A stretch of 64,000 bases of DNA from Dermanyssus gallinae (lineage: Eukaryota > Arthropoda > Arachnida > Mesostigmata > Dermanyssidae). Numbering within the stretch: the first letter of the stretch is position 1; each line of letters starts with the position of its first letter. Below, in pieces: positions 28,186-39,895 of the stretch. The stretch covers positions 248,076-312,075 of the forward strand of contig QVRM01003916.1 in NCBI GenBank assembly GCA_003439945.1, written 5' to 3'. The notes under the pieces are model-generated. The model was not told the DNA's origin and did no database searches. It saw only the letters and a program-made list of their open reading frames with translations. Both the position numbers and the translations under genes were made by a program.

Positions 28186-29979
28186 GGATCGCTGCCCGAT
28201 TGCACACTCTTCACGACTCACCACTCTCACTACCTTCTGGTACCGCTGGTACTGCTATGGCTCACCATGACTGTGTTATTTCTGCCGAGGCGGGCGCAGT
28301 TCTGTCGCTTAGCGGGCTCCCGGGTCGAATGACAACGGCTTTAACGAATATCTGCGACGTCTTTCCCGCCCCGGGGGTTACGCGTAGAGCGTTGCTGTGG
28401 GTAGGAGAGAACGTATGTGCGGCTATACGCAGCGCCGTTGGACGACCATATTGGTAACACGGTTAGGCAGTACAAAATTGCAAATGATAGATAAATATTG
28501 ACAAAAAGGACGCGGTTAAGTTTGGTTTTGCTTCGAGACCGGTGCGAAGCGGTAGAGCGCATTACCGTAGTGGGACCCTACTTAAGTAGTTCGAAGTAGG
28601 AACGCAGGTAGTTTTAACCCAGGACTTGCTCGGTCTGCCTTCATCATAACAAATACTTCCAGCGTCAATGATGGCAGTGCCTTATGCGTCTAGGTCTTCG
28701 TCGCCTGGTTTACCGGCGTCTAATGTTTTGCACACATGACTCCGTCGGTATCTTCTTGCCTTGCTTGCGAGCGCTGACTTCATCATGATACTGTGTCAAA
28801 CGTATCATAGTCTACTAAAAGCAAACTTTAAACACAAAAACAGATCTCGTCATCCAAAACACTCATAAGTCCGCTCAACAAGTAAGCAACCGCAAATCTT
28901 CTTTCGCCTTATATTCTGTAATCGCTTTTACTGTAGCCAAAGAGAGCTACAATCCTGGTTTTTATCTTTTTGGCAATTGTTGCGCTCAAAAAAGCAATCT
29001 AGACATGAAAGAATGCTTTACCCCAAGAATGCTTTTACTCAAACAACGAGAGCTTTGAACCTCATGAGCCTTTATATTTGCAGTAGACTGCTCCTAGCAT
29101 ATATAATGCAGTGGGTTGCCTTCTATCGCGACAACTTCTCATGTATGGCAGCGGGCTATAGTTGAGGTAATTATTGTTTGCACATACAACCGTCTGTCAA
29201 GCAATTCCTATTCACCTAGCTCTTAGCTAATCGTTAGCCTCCCACAAATTGGTTATATTATGTGTTTTCCAACGAGTGGCCACCAATATATCTAGATAAG
29301 GTAGATGTAGCCATGTAGGAGTTAATCACAGCCTCCATTTTGCAAGAGTGTCCGCCTGTTTGGATGGAAGATGTTTTAATGTATCAGTGCACAACCATAA
29401 GCAGCCACACAATGGCTAAAGGACCACACATACACCCTAAAATGTAAAAAGTAAGATGCTATAGTTTGCGCTTCAAAACACGATGTGCTGCCACTCAATG
29501 TTCGTCTGTTGTCATTGTTGTCTCGACCCGACTGGTTTCTTCATGGCTCAAGGCTTTGAAGCACTAAAACATAGGATTCCGATTAGGCGTGCTCCGTGAA
29601 TGGCGTTACATGTGCATATTGATACCGCATTCTGTCAACGAAGACAAATTTGATCTGAAAAATACTGTCTTGCGTAGAGTGCTTGCACGTCGGCGCAAAC
29701 GGGTGCCTTAACATTTCAAACGGATGAAAATAGAAAATAAATGAGAGGAAATGATCACGTGCCATCTTTGGTTAATCCTTTTATGTTCACCCATTTTACG
29801 GTCCTCGCGGAAATAGGTCTTGCGGCAAAGTTCGGTCCCTATGTTGCTAGTAAATATATATATGAATATATATTTATATTGCGTCAGCTAAATCCAGACA
29901 AACTGTGCCTCTAGTAAAATTGTCATATTTTGCTATTATATTTGGGCACCGAAAATGATGAGTTTGGGCTTGTAGTGTT

Positions 29980-30024
<45 letters not shown>

Positions 30025-31540
30025 TAAGAGGCAGTTTTAACACCATGCTCAGGCCATATGTATGGTACTTCCAAGTCGGCCTGCGACCGACAGTCGTCGC
30101 TTGTCGTGAATTAAAACGAAAAAGCTGGAGAAGCTGCTACTCAATCTATCCCGACCCCAAGGGAAGGCGTTTATCGGAAGTGTCCTGCAGAGTTCTGCTG
30201 TATGCATGCGAGCAGGACCATCTCGGTGGACGGGTTCTGCTCGCGTTTGCCGAGGCCTCTGGTGGTAGACTTCCTGAACCTTTTTCCCGAGCCCCACGCT
30301 TCGCCCCGACTGACAGCGAGAGGCGGGGCGAGTTAGTTGGGGTCCCGCTCCGCCCGTCTACATCTGGCCGGGGGTGGGTTCCTCAACGCTCTATTCACTA
30401 GAGGCGGCCGCTGGTCAAGAGAACAGCAGCGCCGTGGGGTTTCGTCGGCGTCGATGTGGCCGGCCACCAAGCTTAGTTCGGTCTGATAACCGAAGTCTAA
30501 CGTCCACCCCCAAGGGGTTGGCGGCGGCGGTGGCAGCCGTCGTCGTCTTCTTTGCTGTCCCCTTAAGAAAGCACAAGCCTGCCCGGGGTTAAGTCAAGTA
30601 TTTTGCGAACATTTGGTCTTCCTGCGTTTCGGTCCTTTGCGCGCGCAATAGAGACCTCGGCAAGAACTCGGCGAAGAACTTGACGCTTCTGTCTGATCAA
30701 ACACGAGGCCCAATCTAAGCGTCTAGTGCACACAAAGAAGGAGTATTCTTCGTTGTCCTTGGGTCGAAATTACTTAATTAGTGGCTCGCTTGAACACACA
30801 TTTGCATTCACTTTAGTCGTCGTCACATGTATATATACTAACGTGTTTATTTAAGAGATACATGAGTATATATAGCAGCATATCATTTAGTTTGTCTACT
30901 GTTTGCAAGATATATATATATATATATATAAGCAAGAGGTAGATTAAGCCAATTAGCTTCTCAGCGGGAAAAACAAAAAGGTAAATGAATGCGGTGATAC
31001 AGGGCATACGAATCGCACGGCCTTTCCATCAAGATTTCCCCGACGATCAGGTGTTGGCCGGGTATCCCGAGCATTGCACTATTATATCTCTATACCACAA
31101 ACTTAGGGCTATAAAAACATTCAGGTTAAACATTAACAAATTACACTGGGGTATCGATTTACAGGCAGCGAACATTTATCCATGACGTTCTAGGGCAATC
31201 GTGTATGCCTATCATTGACTCGGACCTGTTGTAGGCATGCTACCAAGATTGCGGCACGCTGAATGTAAAGCGGCATTTTATACGTCTATGGCACTATTGC
31301 GGTGCCATGATACCGTTTTACAGATACAAGAAGAGGTTCCTATATGACAGCAGCGGCCTGGGAGCAGGTCGTCTTGGTTTATCGATGACTGAAACTGAGA
31401 TCAAATGAGGAGGTTATACTGCTGTGGTACACAGGCTGGATTATATATATATATATATATATATAAACAATTGCCTCTGCGTGAACGTGTAGTCACGGAA
31501 ACGACCGTTCTTACTGGGGTATTGATGCCGTCGTTTTCAG
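28186..31540. other. Intron stretch leading to exon 5
   Basis: (TA)n at 29981-30020, 30908-30930 and 31441-31464. A GC-richer block lies at about 30050-30595 with a 118-codon frame of no known family. No gene is supported. Confidence 0.5.
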
Positions 31541-31693
31541 GTGAAAAGCTGATGGTGTATCTGCGGACAACGTCCCACACTCATATAGACGAAGCAATCT
31601 CGCGGAATACTATCGCCGACCTAAAGGGCAACAAGGCACCAGATGAACTCGTCGTAATCGGCGGTCACATTGACAGCTGGGACGTCGGACAAG
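31541..31693 (+). CDS. CPQ: CPQ coding exon 5 (first zinc ligand)
   Basis: Acceptor TTTTCAG|GT completes the Gly codon from exon 4. 50 codons follow, including NTIADLKGNKAPDELVVIGG and HIDSWDVGQ. The human match is NTVAEITGSKYPEQVVLVSG then HLDSWDVGQ. The His at residue about 311 is the first metal ligand of the M28 site. The donor is AAG|GTGCGT after one base of the next Gly codon. Confidence 0.97.
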
Positions 31694-31728
31694 GTGCGTG
31701 AGCTAATAATAATAATAAGAATATTAAA

Positions 31729-31771
<43 letters not shown>

Positions 31772-32327
31772 TTTATTATAAAAAGATATAGATATACTAA
31801 AGTGACACGATCTAAAACGGCAACTGGTAAGGAAAATTGTAAATTATTTACTGACTCCCAGTACAAACCGATGAACTTACCGGTCCTAGTTTTAAGTTAT
31901 AAACGATGTGTGTATAAGTAATAATGAAAACAAAACTATAGTCGCCTAGCCATAACTACCCAAGTGTTCATGTTACGAGTTGAACGAATAAAAACATTAC
32001 TCCATAAGAAGAAATGTTACTCCATAATTCAAACTAACGTCGATAATGCAGCGGGATCGCGCGGTCTATGGCTTATGTACTGTACTTTATGGATGTAATA
32101 TTGTTTTTAGTGTGTGTGTGGACGACACAAATTTGCGAGGTCGGTCTATGCTATTATTTTAGCTCCCTGTTTGTTGTTGTTGCTGTTGTTGTTGTTGTTG
32201 CTGCAGCAGCAGCTTCTACTGCTATTTTTGTTATTATTAGTCCCTTTTTCGTCACCTCTATCGTGTCTATGTACATGTTCTTGTTTCCTGCTCGTCTCAC
32301 AATCATTGTCGCCATTTTGATGCCCAG
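31694..32327 (+). other. CPQ: CPQ intron 5
   Basis: 634 bp. A (TAA)n run at about 31704-31720 is followed by (TTA/ATT)n at about 31729-31772, together able to fold into a hairpin just inside the donor. A GTT/GCT array lies at about 32170-32230. It ends GATGCCCAG. Confidence 0.85.
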
Positions 32328-32575
32328 GAGCAATGGACGATGGCGGAGGTGTGCTAATATCGTGGCGAGTTCCTGAGGTACTCACGAAGCTCGAACTGAA
32401 GCCTCGTCGAACGATTCGGACCGTGTTGTTCACAGCCGAGGAGCTCGGCCTTTACGGCGGCCATGCGTATTTCAACGGGCACAAGCACGAAGCAGCCAAG
32501 ATGCAATATATCATGGAGAGCGACTATGGAACGTTCACTCCGTTCGGTATTTCGACTAGTGTCAAAAACGATAAG
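32328..32575 (+). CDS. CPQ: CPQ coding exon 6 (catalytic core)
   Basis: The first two bases complete Gly320; 82 codons follow. AMDDGGGVLISW carries the bridging Asp ligand (about 323). TVLFTAEELGLYGGHAY carries the general base Glu357 and ligand Glu358. MQYIMESDYGTFTP carries the ligand Asp385. These match human AMDDGGGAFISW, LVLWTAEEQGGVGAFQY and LVMESDAGTFLP. It ends in phase 0 at AAG|GTGAGC. There are no missing active-site residues. Confidence 0.97.
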
Positions 32576-32611
32576 GTGAGCAAACATAAGGTCAAGCTAA
32601 AACATACTTTC

Positions 32612-32850
<239 letters not shown>

Positions 32851-33060
32851 TGTATTATATATACGATTCGTATATATACGTATATATAAGTATATATATA
32901 TATATATATATATTATGAGTATGTATGCACGTTTGCCCTATGCCGTAGGGACGGGTGCAATGGTAGATGGTAGTATTTGCAGGAAACGGTGTGGCCTTAT
33001 GTGAAAATCTAAAAACTTCAAGCTTTAGTAAAGGCGACACAAAAACGGGAATCGCGTAAA
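32851..33060. other. Intron stretch with interrupted TA repeat
   Basis: TA/TACG repeats at about 32856-32913, then unassigned sequence. Confidence 0.5.
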
Positions 33061-33109
33061 ATCGGTGTACTTCAAGTCAAGCCACCAGGCTGACTTGAAA
33101 TACACCGAT
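33061..33109. repeat. Perfect-like hairpin, 19-bp stem
   Basis: ATCGGTGTACTTCAAGTCA (33061-33079) pairs with TGACTTGAAATACACCGAT (33091-33109) with a single mismatch and an 11-base loop. No A/B box or terminator context was recognised. Confidence 0.85.
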
Positions 33110-34099
33110 GCGGACCCTGTATATTTATATATCTATATATATCCCGCATCCTATTTAAAAACAAACTTCCGCGACAGCATTGTGCTCGTTAGAACCTGTA
33201 GATTATATTCGACGTAATCACAATGACAAAGGCACACATATTCTAGGTCCGGAATTAGAGCGAAGAGCGGCAGTGGTAGAATCGCTTTGCGCCGGCAGGA
33301 ACGTGGATGAAATCATTTCCTTCTTCATGTTTATCATCATCATCACATTTATGTCGCTCATATTGAGTATGTATATAACGTGGACACTTATACAGTTGTC
33401 AGTTGTTCTCGGCATGGTACTCGAGAGAGGCAGTCCAGTGGTCTCTTACAAGTGCCAGGCAGACAGACGTATGATGCATTAAACGCGCCTGAAAGTGCAG
33501 TCTACAGACTTATTCCGTGTACTCGTCGTGAAAGTACGCATTCGGACAGACCAGGAAATGATAGCTATGAACTATATATCTGGTATAGACGTGGCGATCT
33601 TCACATGCACGACCAAACCAAGGATGAGAGGCACTGAAAATATCCAGATCTCCAACCTCTCGTCAGACTTGTTGTGATTTTTCCTATTCTGGGATAAAGC
33701 TTTCGAATGGTTCTGTACGCGGCGTCTTCAACCTCAATCGAATGATCTTAACACCGGTACACAGCCTGACGTTAGGTACACAACACGGCTCCTTATCCGC
33801 ATTGACAACCAAAGTTTCATGTACACTGTAAAACACCTTTCAAGCAAACAAAGGTCTGCACGAGTGAGGTGTCCGCATACTCTGCCGAGATGCCATACAC
33901 CAACCTTGAAACAGTCTTGACCTGCAAAAGTGCAACTGCCCTCGGGACGGCCCGTGGCCGGACGTCGCCTACCTATCCATAGAGTGAGACTAGAGCTGCG
34001 CGCACCGTTGCGACAATGTGCGCATTGAAAGGCGTCGACCCAGTGTTACGAAGTCAAAGCCCCAGATACCGAAAAGAGTTGACGAATTCCAAGGATTAG
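33110..34099. other. Intron stretch 5' of the mariner remnant
   Basis: No convincing product. It may include the decayed 5' end of the adjacent transposon, whose left terminal repeat I could not locate. Confidence 0.4.
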
Positions 34100-35160
34100 C
34101 CGCCGCAACGGATAACGCCGTTGGCAGTTGATCGATCCCCTCTTTCGAATTTCACAGCCTTGGTCTTCATGGCCTTGAGACAAGGAACACCTCTGTCAGG
34201 TGAGCGTTGCGCTTCCCTGGCAGACACACAAAGGTCCGAGGAAGCTTCTGGGAAAGCACTCAAGAAAGTTCCCGACCGGCCGACGCCGGTGAGGGCTCTT
34301 GAGATTGTGAAACGTGCCAAAAACCGGAACTTTACTGACGAAATACGCGGAGTTGCTAGCCGCGAGTGCCGACGCATAATGCGTCAGATTGCAAATGAGA
34401 ATTTGCGCTCCGTTTCCTATGCACAGAAAGTTCGGCAAGTACTGTCTGGGTAGACCACAGTCACCAGAGAGAGTCGCCCTGACTTCGCCCTGTGTTCCTC
34501 GCTCAAACACGAGGCCGCCGGGCACCTTAGGTTCTTCTCGGGTGAAGTTTTTTGCGGCTGACGCTGAATTGAATACAAGAAATGACCGGTGGCTCGTCCC
34601 GCCTACCCTGAGGGACCGCCTGCGACAGAAACGACTAAGTTTCCGGCCGGGGTGCAATTGCTAAGTGTGGTGTCAAGCTAGGGGGACAGTATGCCGCCAC
34701 ATGCTGCTTTAAAAGGGTGAGGTGATCATAGCGGAGGTCCACCAGCGAGTTTTGATGACATTTGTGAAGCCGCGAATTGACCGCTCACACGATTCATTTG
34801 GTGCAAATCTAGACGACAATTCAGACATGCTGTGGCCGAAACACATGATTGGGCCACCAACCAGTCCGGATTCCGCTGCATTCCTTTGTGTGGGGCCTTG
34901 TTGAGCGAGGCTATAACAAGTCTCAACACCCTAACACTTCGTCGTTTCGCACTGCCATTCGGTGCACGCGATGCAGCGGTCCTGGACGCCTTTTTTGGTC
35001 TCGGCTTCAAACGGTTATTAAAGCAAACGGCGGACATTGAGTAAACCGACGCACGAAGAGTCCAAACTCATCAAGCTAGGTGTCATCATATAATGCTTGC
35101 TAGATACATCTACTAGGGAGAGCACAATTTATTTGATATTTAGCTGAAACACCCTATATA
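34100..35160 (+). pseudogene. Tc1/mariner-type transposase pseudogene
   Basis: Fragments in several frames follow the order of a mariner-type transposase. First comes a helix-turn-helix-like part (34250-34440) with VSYAQKVRQVLS. A block FFSGE at about 34530 follows, where the family usually has FFSDE. Next are AADAELNTRNDRWL (about 34552-34593), then a WPPTSPDS-like motif near 34850 and a C-terminal LQTVIKANGGHIE ending about 35040. The sequence TTAGCTGAAACACCC at about 35139-35154, just before a TA tract, looks like the right terminal inverted repeat. Stops and frameshifts are numerous and the first catalytic Asp appears changed to Gly, so it is dead. Subfamily is not assigned. Confidence 0.8.
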
Positions 35161-35184
35161 TATACATTAACCTTCCCAAAAAAA

Positions 35185-35325
35185 ATTGTACAAGGTCGAT
35201 TAGTGGCAAAGTCAATGTTTTGCACTAGAAAGATTACATGTTCAAATCCTGAACTGAACACCTAAATTAAATTGGGTTCTATGAGTTTTAATTTAGTCAA
35301 AGTGAATGTCGAAGTCAACTATAAG
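35185..35325 (+). mobile_element. SINE family C, copy 2 (diverged)
   Basis: Order of blocks: GATTAGTGGCAAAG (A-box-like), GTTCAAATCCTGAAC (B-box-like), TAAATTAAATTGGGTT body, TTTAATTTAGTCAAAGTGAA tail. It is the most diverged of the three copies. Confidence 0.6.
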
Positions 35326-36028
35326 CGACCACGGCATAAACTAACAAAACTAGGGTAAGAACAGATGTTTCAGTAAATAAGGTAGTGCATTTACTATCTT
35401 CCATTGTTATTACCATATGTATATATATATATATATATAGATATACAAATTATGTAATAGGAATACTGGATTACACAATGAATAAGTACTCAACACCTAC
35501 ACCGGTGTATGTGCCGTGCCGATATATTTGAATGAAAGTCACAACATCAACACACAACATCGAAGCCGCAAGCGAGCTTCAAATCGCACTGCACGGCGCC
35601 TACCGTGTGTATTCATCTATCCGCTTGAATGGCTTGCTTCGCCACATTACCTCCTTGGCTATGATGATTATGGCGGTTGACGACAACAATGCAATACGAC
35701 GGTGCCAACGTGGTCCCACCCCGCGCCGGGGGGGGGGGGGGGGGTGGCTTGATTGAGAAGTGTTCCTGGCTCTGGATAGCCAGACAGGAGACCCGGTTAT
35801 CGTTGCAATAAGCCGACGACAATTTCACGGCCCACGTCTGACAGAGAGGCTGCATGAATTGCTGCTGCTGCTGAGGACGACGACGACTACAGAACATTTG
35901 CGTATTGAAAGAGAGATCGATGCACAAATATGATGATGGAAAACTACCTCCAGCCAAAGCAACGTCGAACGACGGCCATGGACCTGGATAGCATGAATTT
36001 TAAACCCTTCATTGTGTTTGTGTTTTGA

Positions 36029-36066
<38 letters not shown>

Positions 36067-36353
36067 AAGTAATTTAAGGCGATATAACGATTGCATTAAA
36101 TTGTTGCTAGTATTAATGTCGTCTCGTTGTTATGGTAGCGGTTGTAGTATTAGTGTAGTAGTACTTTTGTTGTTGTTGTTGCTTATGTTTCAATATTGTT
36201 TTAATATGGTGAGTTCTATAGGTAGCATCGCCGTAACGATCGGCTCCGTAATTATATTATATCTGTATTCTTGTTTAAATAATAACAATAATAATAACTA
36301 ATATATATTTTTTTTTTAATTCAGACCTCAGAACTGTAATATAGTTTAACATG

Positions 36354-36390
<37 letters not shown>

Positions 36391-36535
36391 TGCGTATGTT
36401 CCATTATGCTACTCAGGTGGCGCTTAATAGTCCTTCAACGGCAATCGTATAACTTACTACTATGTACAGCCTCGAAAATATTTCGCAATGTAAACTGTAC
36501 GAGGCACACTTTATCCGTCAAACGGTTGGTCAAAT
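35326..36535. other. Intron stretch with G-tract and TA repeats
   Basis: (TA)n at about 35418-35445, 36030-36063 and 36354-36388, an uninterrupted G run of about 17 bases at 35728-35744, and a GTT/TTG array near 36165-36185. No gene. Confidence 0.5.
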
Positions 36536-37730
36536 TGCGTCGCCATCCCTGCGCGCGCTGATTACGCCTGTCGCTGTGCGCCTGAATAGATAAACATACA
36601 TACATAGACGCGAGGCGTCTACATGGGCGACCCTCTTCGGGGGGCTCGTTGAGGACTTCAATGTGTTCATGGGCTCAGGGCTCAGCTGCAGTGGCGAGAC
36701 AGCAGAGCCCATTCTGCATGTCGCCTTCGTGCTGGTCTAGGAGAAAGGAAAAAAACAGCCTTTTTTGTGTTGTCGCAGTAACGCCGGGCCGAAAGGATGA
36801 CGGACGGGGACATCGAGAGTCGCAATGATGGCGCGCGCTTGCCGCAATTCTATTTACGCTCAATTTCTTTCCTTTCGACTAAATCCGACTCGGACTCTGC
36901 CGACGTCCCCCCCCCCCCTCCGCCTACTCCACACGCCGCCTTCCTTTCTTTTAGTTGAGCACTTGTTCGTAGTGGGGCACGCCCGCCGTGTGTCAGCGGG
37001 GGTGTGTGCGCCTCATTGCGGGGATGATTTCGATGACGGTGGCGGCGGCGGCTGCTGGCAGTTATCCGGGCCCACGTCCCGGGCTCCCGACACGGAGCGT
37101 TATTCCGTCGCAAAGCGGCGGAAATCGGCGGAAAGTGGACCAGTCAAGGAACAGGGCCCGATTTAGAGGACCAACGCTGGTGGAGGCAATGTTGACGGCG
37201 GCAAAGCTGCTGCTATGTTGATGAGCTCGCTCGAACGGTTGCTGCTCGATGGAGTTGTTCCAACCTATCACCACCATCACAGATGTTGCGCACGGCCAGA
37301 TTGATTTGTGCACGGCGGAGGTGGAGGAGGAGCAGGGAAGGAGAGGGGGTGGAGGGGAGCACGGAAGGAGAGGGGTGCTACGATAGGGCGGCCGAGGTTC
37401 GATTGTCGATTCGATGGGTAGACGCAGATGACGGCAGAGGAGCAGTGGCGTAGTAGTGCTAACATCAACTGCAGTGGACAGACAGTCCCGCAAAAACTTA
37501 ACGATAAATGGAGCCCAGATGGAGTAAAAGGAAGAGAAAAACAGCTTGTTGAAATAAACCCTTGTGTCCGTCCAAATGTCAAGCATCAGTATACGCCTGA
37601 TACCGTTGGTTTCCCGCCCTTTGCGTGCGCATCGCTCTCTCCCCATTTCCCTCTCTTTCTCTATCGCGTGCGCGCGTTTTCTCACCTTCTCTCGTCCTTT
37701 CCAGCTTGCAATCACAGAGACATGTTCATC
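36536..37730. other. GC- and CpG-richer block with homopolymer C/G runs
   Basis: Contrasts with the surrounding A/T-rich intron: many CG dinucleotides, a C-run at about 36908-36918 followed by CT-rich sequence, and purine-rich GGAGG tracts at about 37316-37375. A 217-codon minus-strand frame (37062-37715) crosses it without recognisable domain. It could be an intronic regulatory region, an unrecognised exon of another gene or a decayed element. I cannot tell which. Confidence 0.4.
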
Positions 37731-38236
37731 AGGTGTTGGCTAGACGGCTGGTTGAGACTAATCAAACTTTGCAACGCATGCGGCATGCTAACGCCATCTG
37801 GCCGCAGAGCCTGTATAGCTTGTGCGCAAGATAGTACTTTCTGGTTTCCGGTGTGCTACTGGATGGCAGGTTCGATCCCAAGTATGGGCAATTCAATTGT
37901 ACTTCATGTTTTACACAAAAAACGAAGATCACATCGTTTATTGTTCTGGGCCTGCAAGGTTCTATAGGTGTGGATTTAGGCGAGCATATCTGTGAATACG
38001 CTATTTTTACCATTGCTACAAAATACTGCAAATGCGTCAACACTGGCAACAAGGGTTGCACCCAGGAGCGCCAAAATAAACCTATATTGGTGGTATAAAC
38101 CTATATTATAACACCTAACGATGACCAAATGCCTCTAATATTTTTGTTTTGGAATGAGCACAATGCCAAGCTTTACGTGGCTATTTTGTTTACTTGGTTT
38201 AATATATTAAGAAGTGATCGATGAAGGACCGAGGTG

Positions 38237-38275
<39 letters not shown>

Positions 38276-38302
38276 TCCCCCATATAGCCCCCCAATATAT
38301 AT

Positions 38303-38342
<40 letters not shown>

Positions 38343-38915
38343 CTCTGACATTTAAGTTGAACAGAAACGTTTGGTTACTTTTTGTCCGCCACCCAAACGT
38401 TATTTACAAGGTGGACTCCACCTGTGTCGTTAAACCTATAGGGTTGCCGTGTCGCTAAGCGGACCCTCCAAATACTTTCAAAATTTCAAATACCTGTTCG
38501 GTAAAACCTTACGTCCGTCATTCGTGCGCCGGTCATTGCGATGCCCCCGGCCATGCGAGGGCAGGAGGGGGGGGAGGGATTTGATCCCTCCCCCTGCCCT
38601 TTCCCGCATCCTTTAGCTTAGACGGGTTAGTTACTAAATGACGAAGCGATCGATACCTGTTTGAGCGGTACTAGTCAGCGGAACTCGCCAGCAATGCGTC
38701 GGTTAGCTTCGGTGAGCGCGATCACGTCCGGCCAGACCGTGAGCGCATGACCTACGTCTCCAACTGGACCGTTGCAGTGTGTGGTGTGGGGGGGGGGGTG
38801 GGGGAACCGTTACTTTGCTGCAGCTGAGTTTGTTTTTATCCCATTAGGTTTTCGCACGTCATAGCCGATATGGAGCGATGCCTTTGGCGGAAGTAATGGG
38901 ATCTATCTCTCTCTC

Positions 38916-38951
<36 letters not shown>

Positions 38952-39604
38952 CGAGAGAACGAGAGGAGAGAAAGAGGATAATATAAATCTAGGGGCAGTA
39001 GTCACTCTAGGCACTGGCCAGGATACAGTCAGCAACGTTTTTTGAGATATATCTTTGCCGGTCGCCAGCAAGAGAAAAAGTCTGCTCGTTGGCCACGTCG
39101 CTGGTGGCAACGGAGTTGTCGTCATCGAGAGTACTCCAAGGTTTCTAGCTGAGTCCCTATATATATATACATTTGGAAGACGCAAGGTGGCCATAAAATC
39201 TATTTTCTGAAGTTAACGTTCAGAGTTAGACAGATGAAGAGTTCAGACGAAAACGTATGAAAGCCGACAGGAAATGCGGACGGAAACTGCAACGGAAAAC
39301 GTGTATACCCCAACAATCCGCGAAGACGCTAATAAAACGCCGGGAGAGACTGCAGGTGGGAGCACGGGAATTACGGCTAAAGATAGAGCAACAAATGTGG
39401 AATCATCTGGTATATACTGATCTTATACTATGAGGTAACTAAGACGCATATATATATATATATATATATTCATGTCTTCAGACAACTAAAATGTTCACCG
39501 ATACGTCTACTAAAAATGCTTTACCACACCCTATGAACAAAACATCCAAACTCGCGTTTGCCTAGCAATGCTGTGTTTTATTTAATATCTAGAATTAAAA
39601 CATT
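37731..39604. other. Intron stretch
   Basis: A single isolated B-box-like AGGTTCGATCCC at about 37868 hints at a decayed tRNA-derived element. (TA)n at 38239-38271, 38294-38340, 38918-38948 and 39448-39470. G-run at about 38786-38802. No gene. Confidence 0.45.
38239..38340. repeat. Double (TA)n array
   Basis: Two TA arrays separated by about 22 bases of non-repeat sequence (GACATCCCCCATATAGCCCC). Confidence 0.9.
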
Positions 39605-39895
39605 TTTTAAGGAGGTTGTTTTTAATTCTAGACTATCCTCCGTCCCCTACGGGCTTGGAACTCAACCTGAGGTATATCTTCAAAGCACCGAGAGCCGGAT
39701 ATGTTAAGATATCTAGGGTTTCCCTAACAGTCCTTGTGGCAGCATGGCCGCTGACCCTCAGCGGTATGGTTATTCATCTAATCTCAATGAGGATTGCTCA
39801 AAGAAAATTCGATCAACAACAGGGATCGAACCGGGGACCGGCAGATGACAACCATGACTAGCGCACTAATCCCCTAGACCACGCCGCCACTTTAT
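39605..39895 (-). mobile_element. SINE family B, copy 2
   Basis: On the minus strand: head GGCGGCGTGGTCTAGGGGAT, TAGTGCGCTAGTCATGG, B-box CCCCGGTTCGATCCC, then a body containing ATTGAGATTAGATGAA and GCTGAGGGTCAGCGGCC, and a tail with a T-rich end near 39605. It is collinear with the copies at 52275 and 56935. Confidence 0.85.

Larger units (their letters stand above)
23544..31540 (+). other. CPQ: CPQ intron 4
   Basis: 7997 bp from GTAAGC to TTTTCAG. It holds a TA complex at the donor, SINE-A copy 4, an 18-bp tandem repeat, the long-inverted-repeat element, a 19-bp minisatellite, and (TA)n at 29981-30020, 30908-30930 and 31441-31464. A GC-richer patch at 30.1-30.6 kb has no recognised product. 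Confidence 0.85.

Noticed and set aside
27649..28230. 193-codon minus-strand frame with a 19-residue repeat
   Set aside because: The repeat comes from the 19-bp minisatellite, whose period makes all frames cycle through the same peptide.
28540..28600. tRNA-like string GCGGTAGAGCGC with AGTTCGAAG
   Set aside because: The B-box does not fit and no cloverleaf can be drawn.
37062..37715. 217-codon minus-strand open frame
   Set aside because: Located in GC-rich DNA where stops are rare; Pro/Ser/Arg-rich without recognisable motif.
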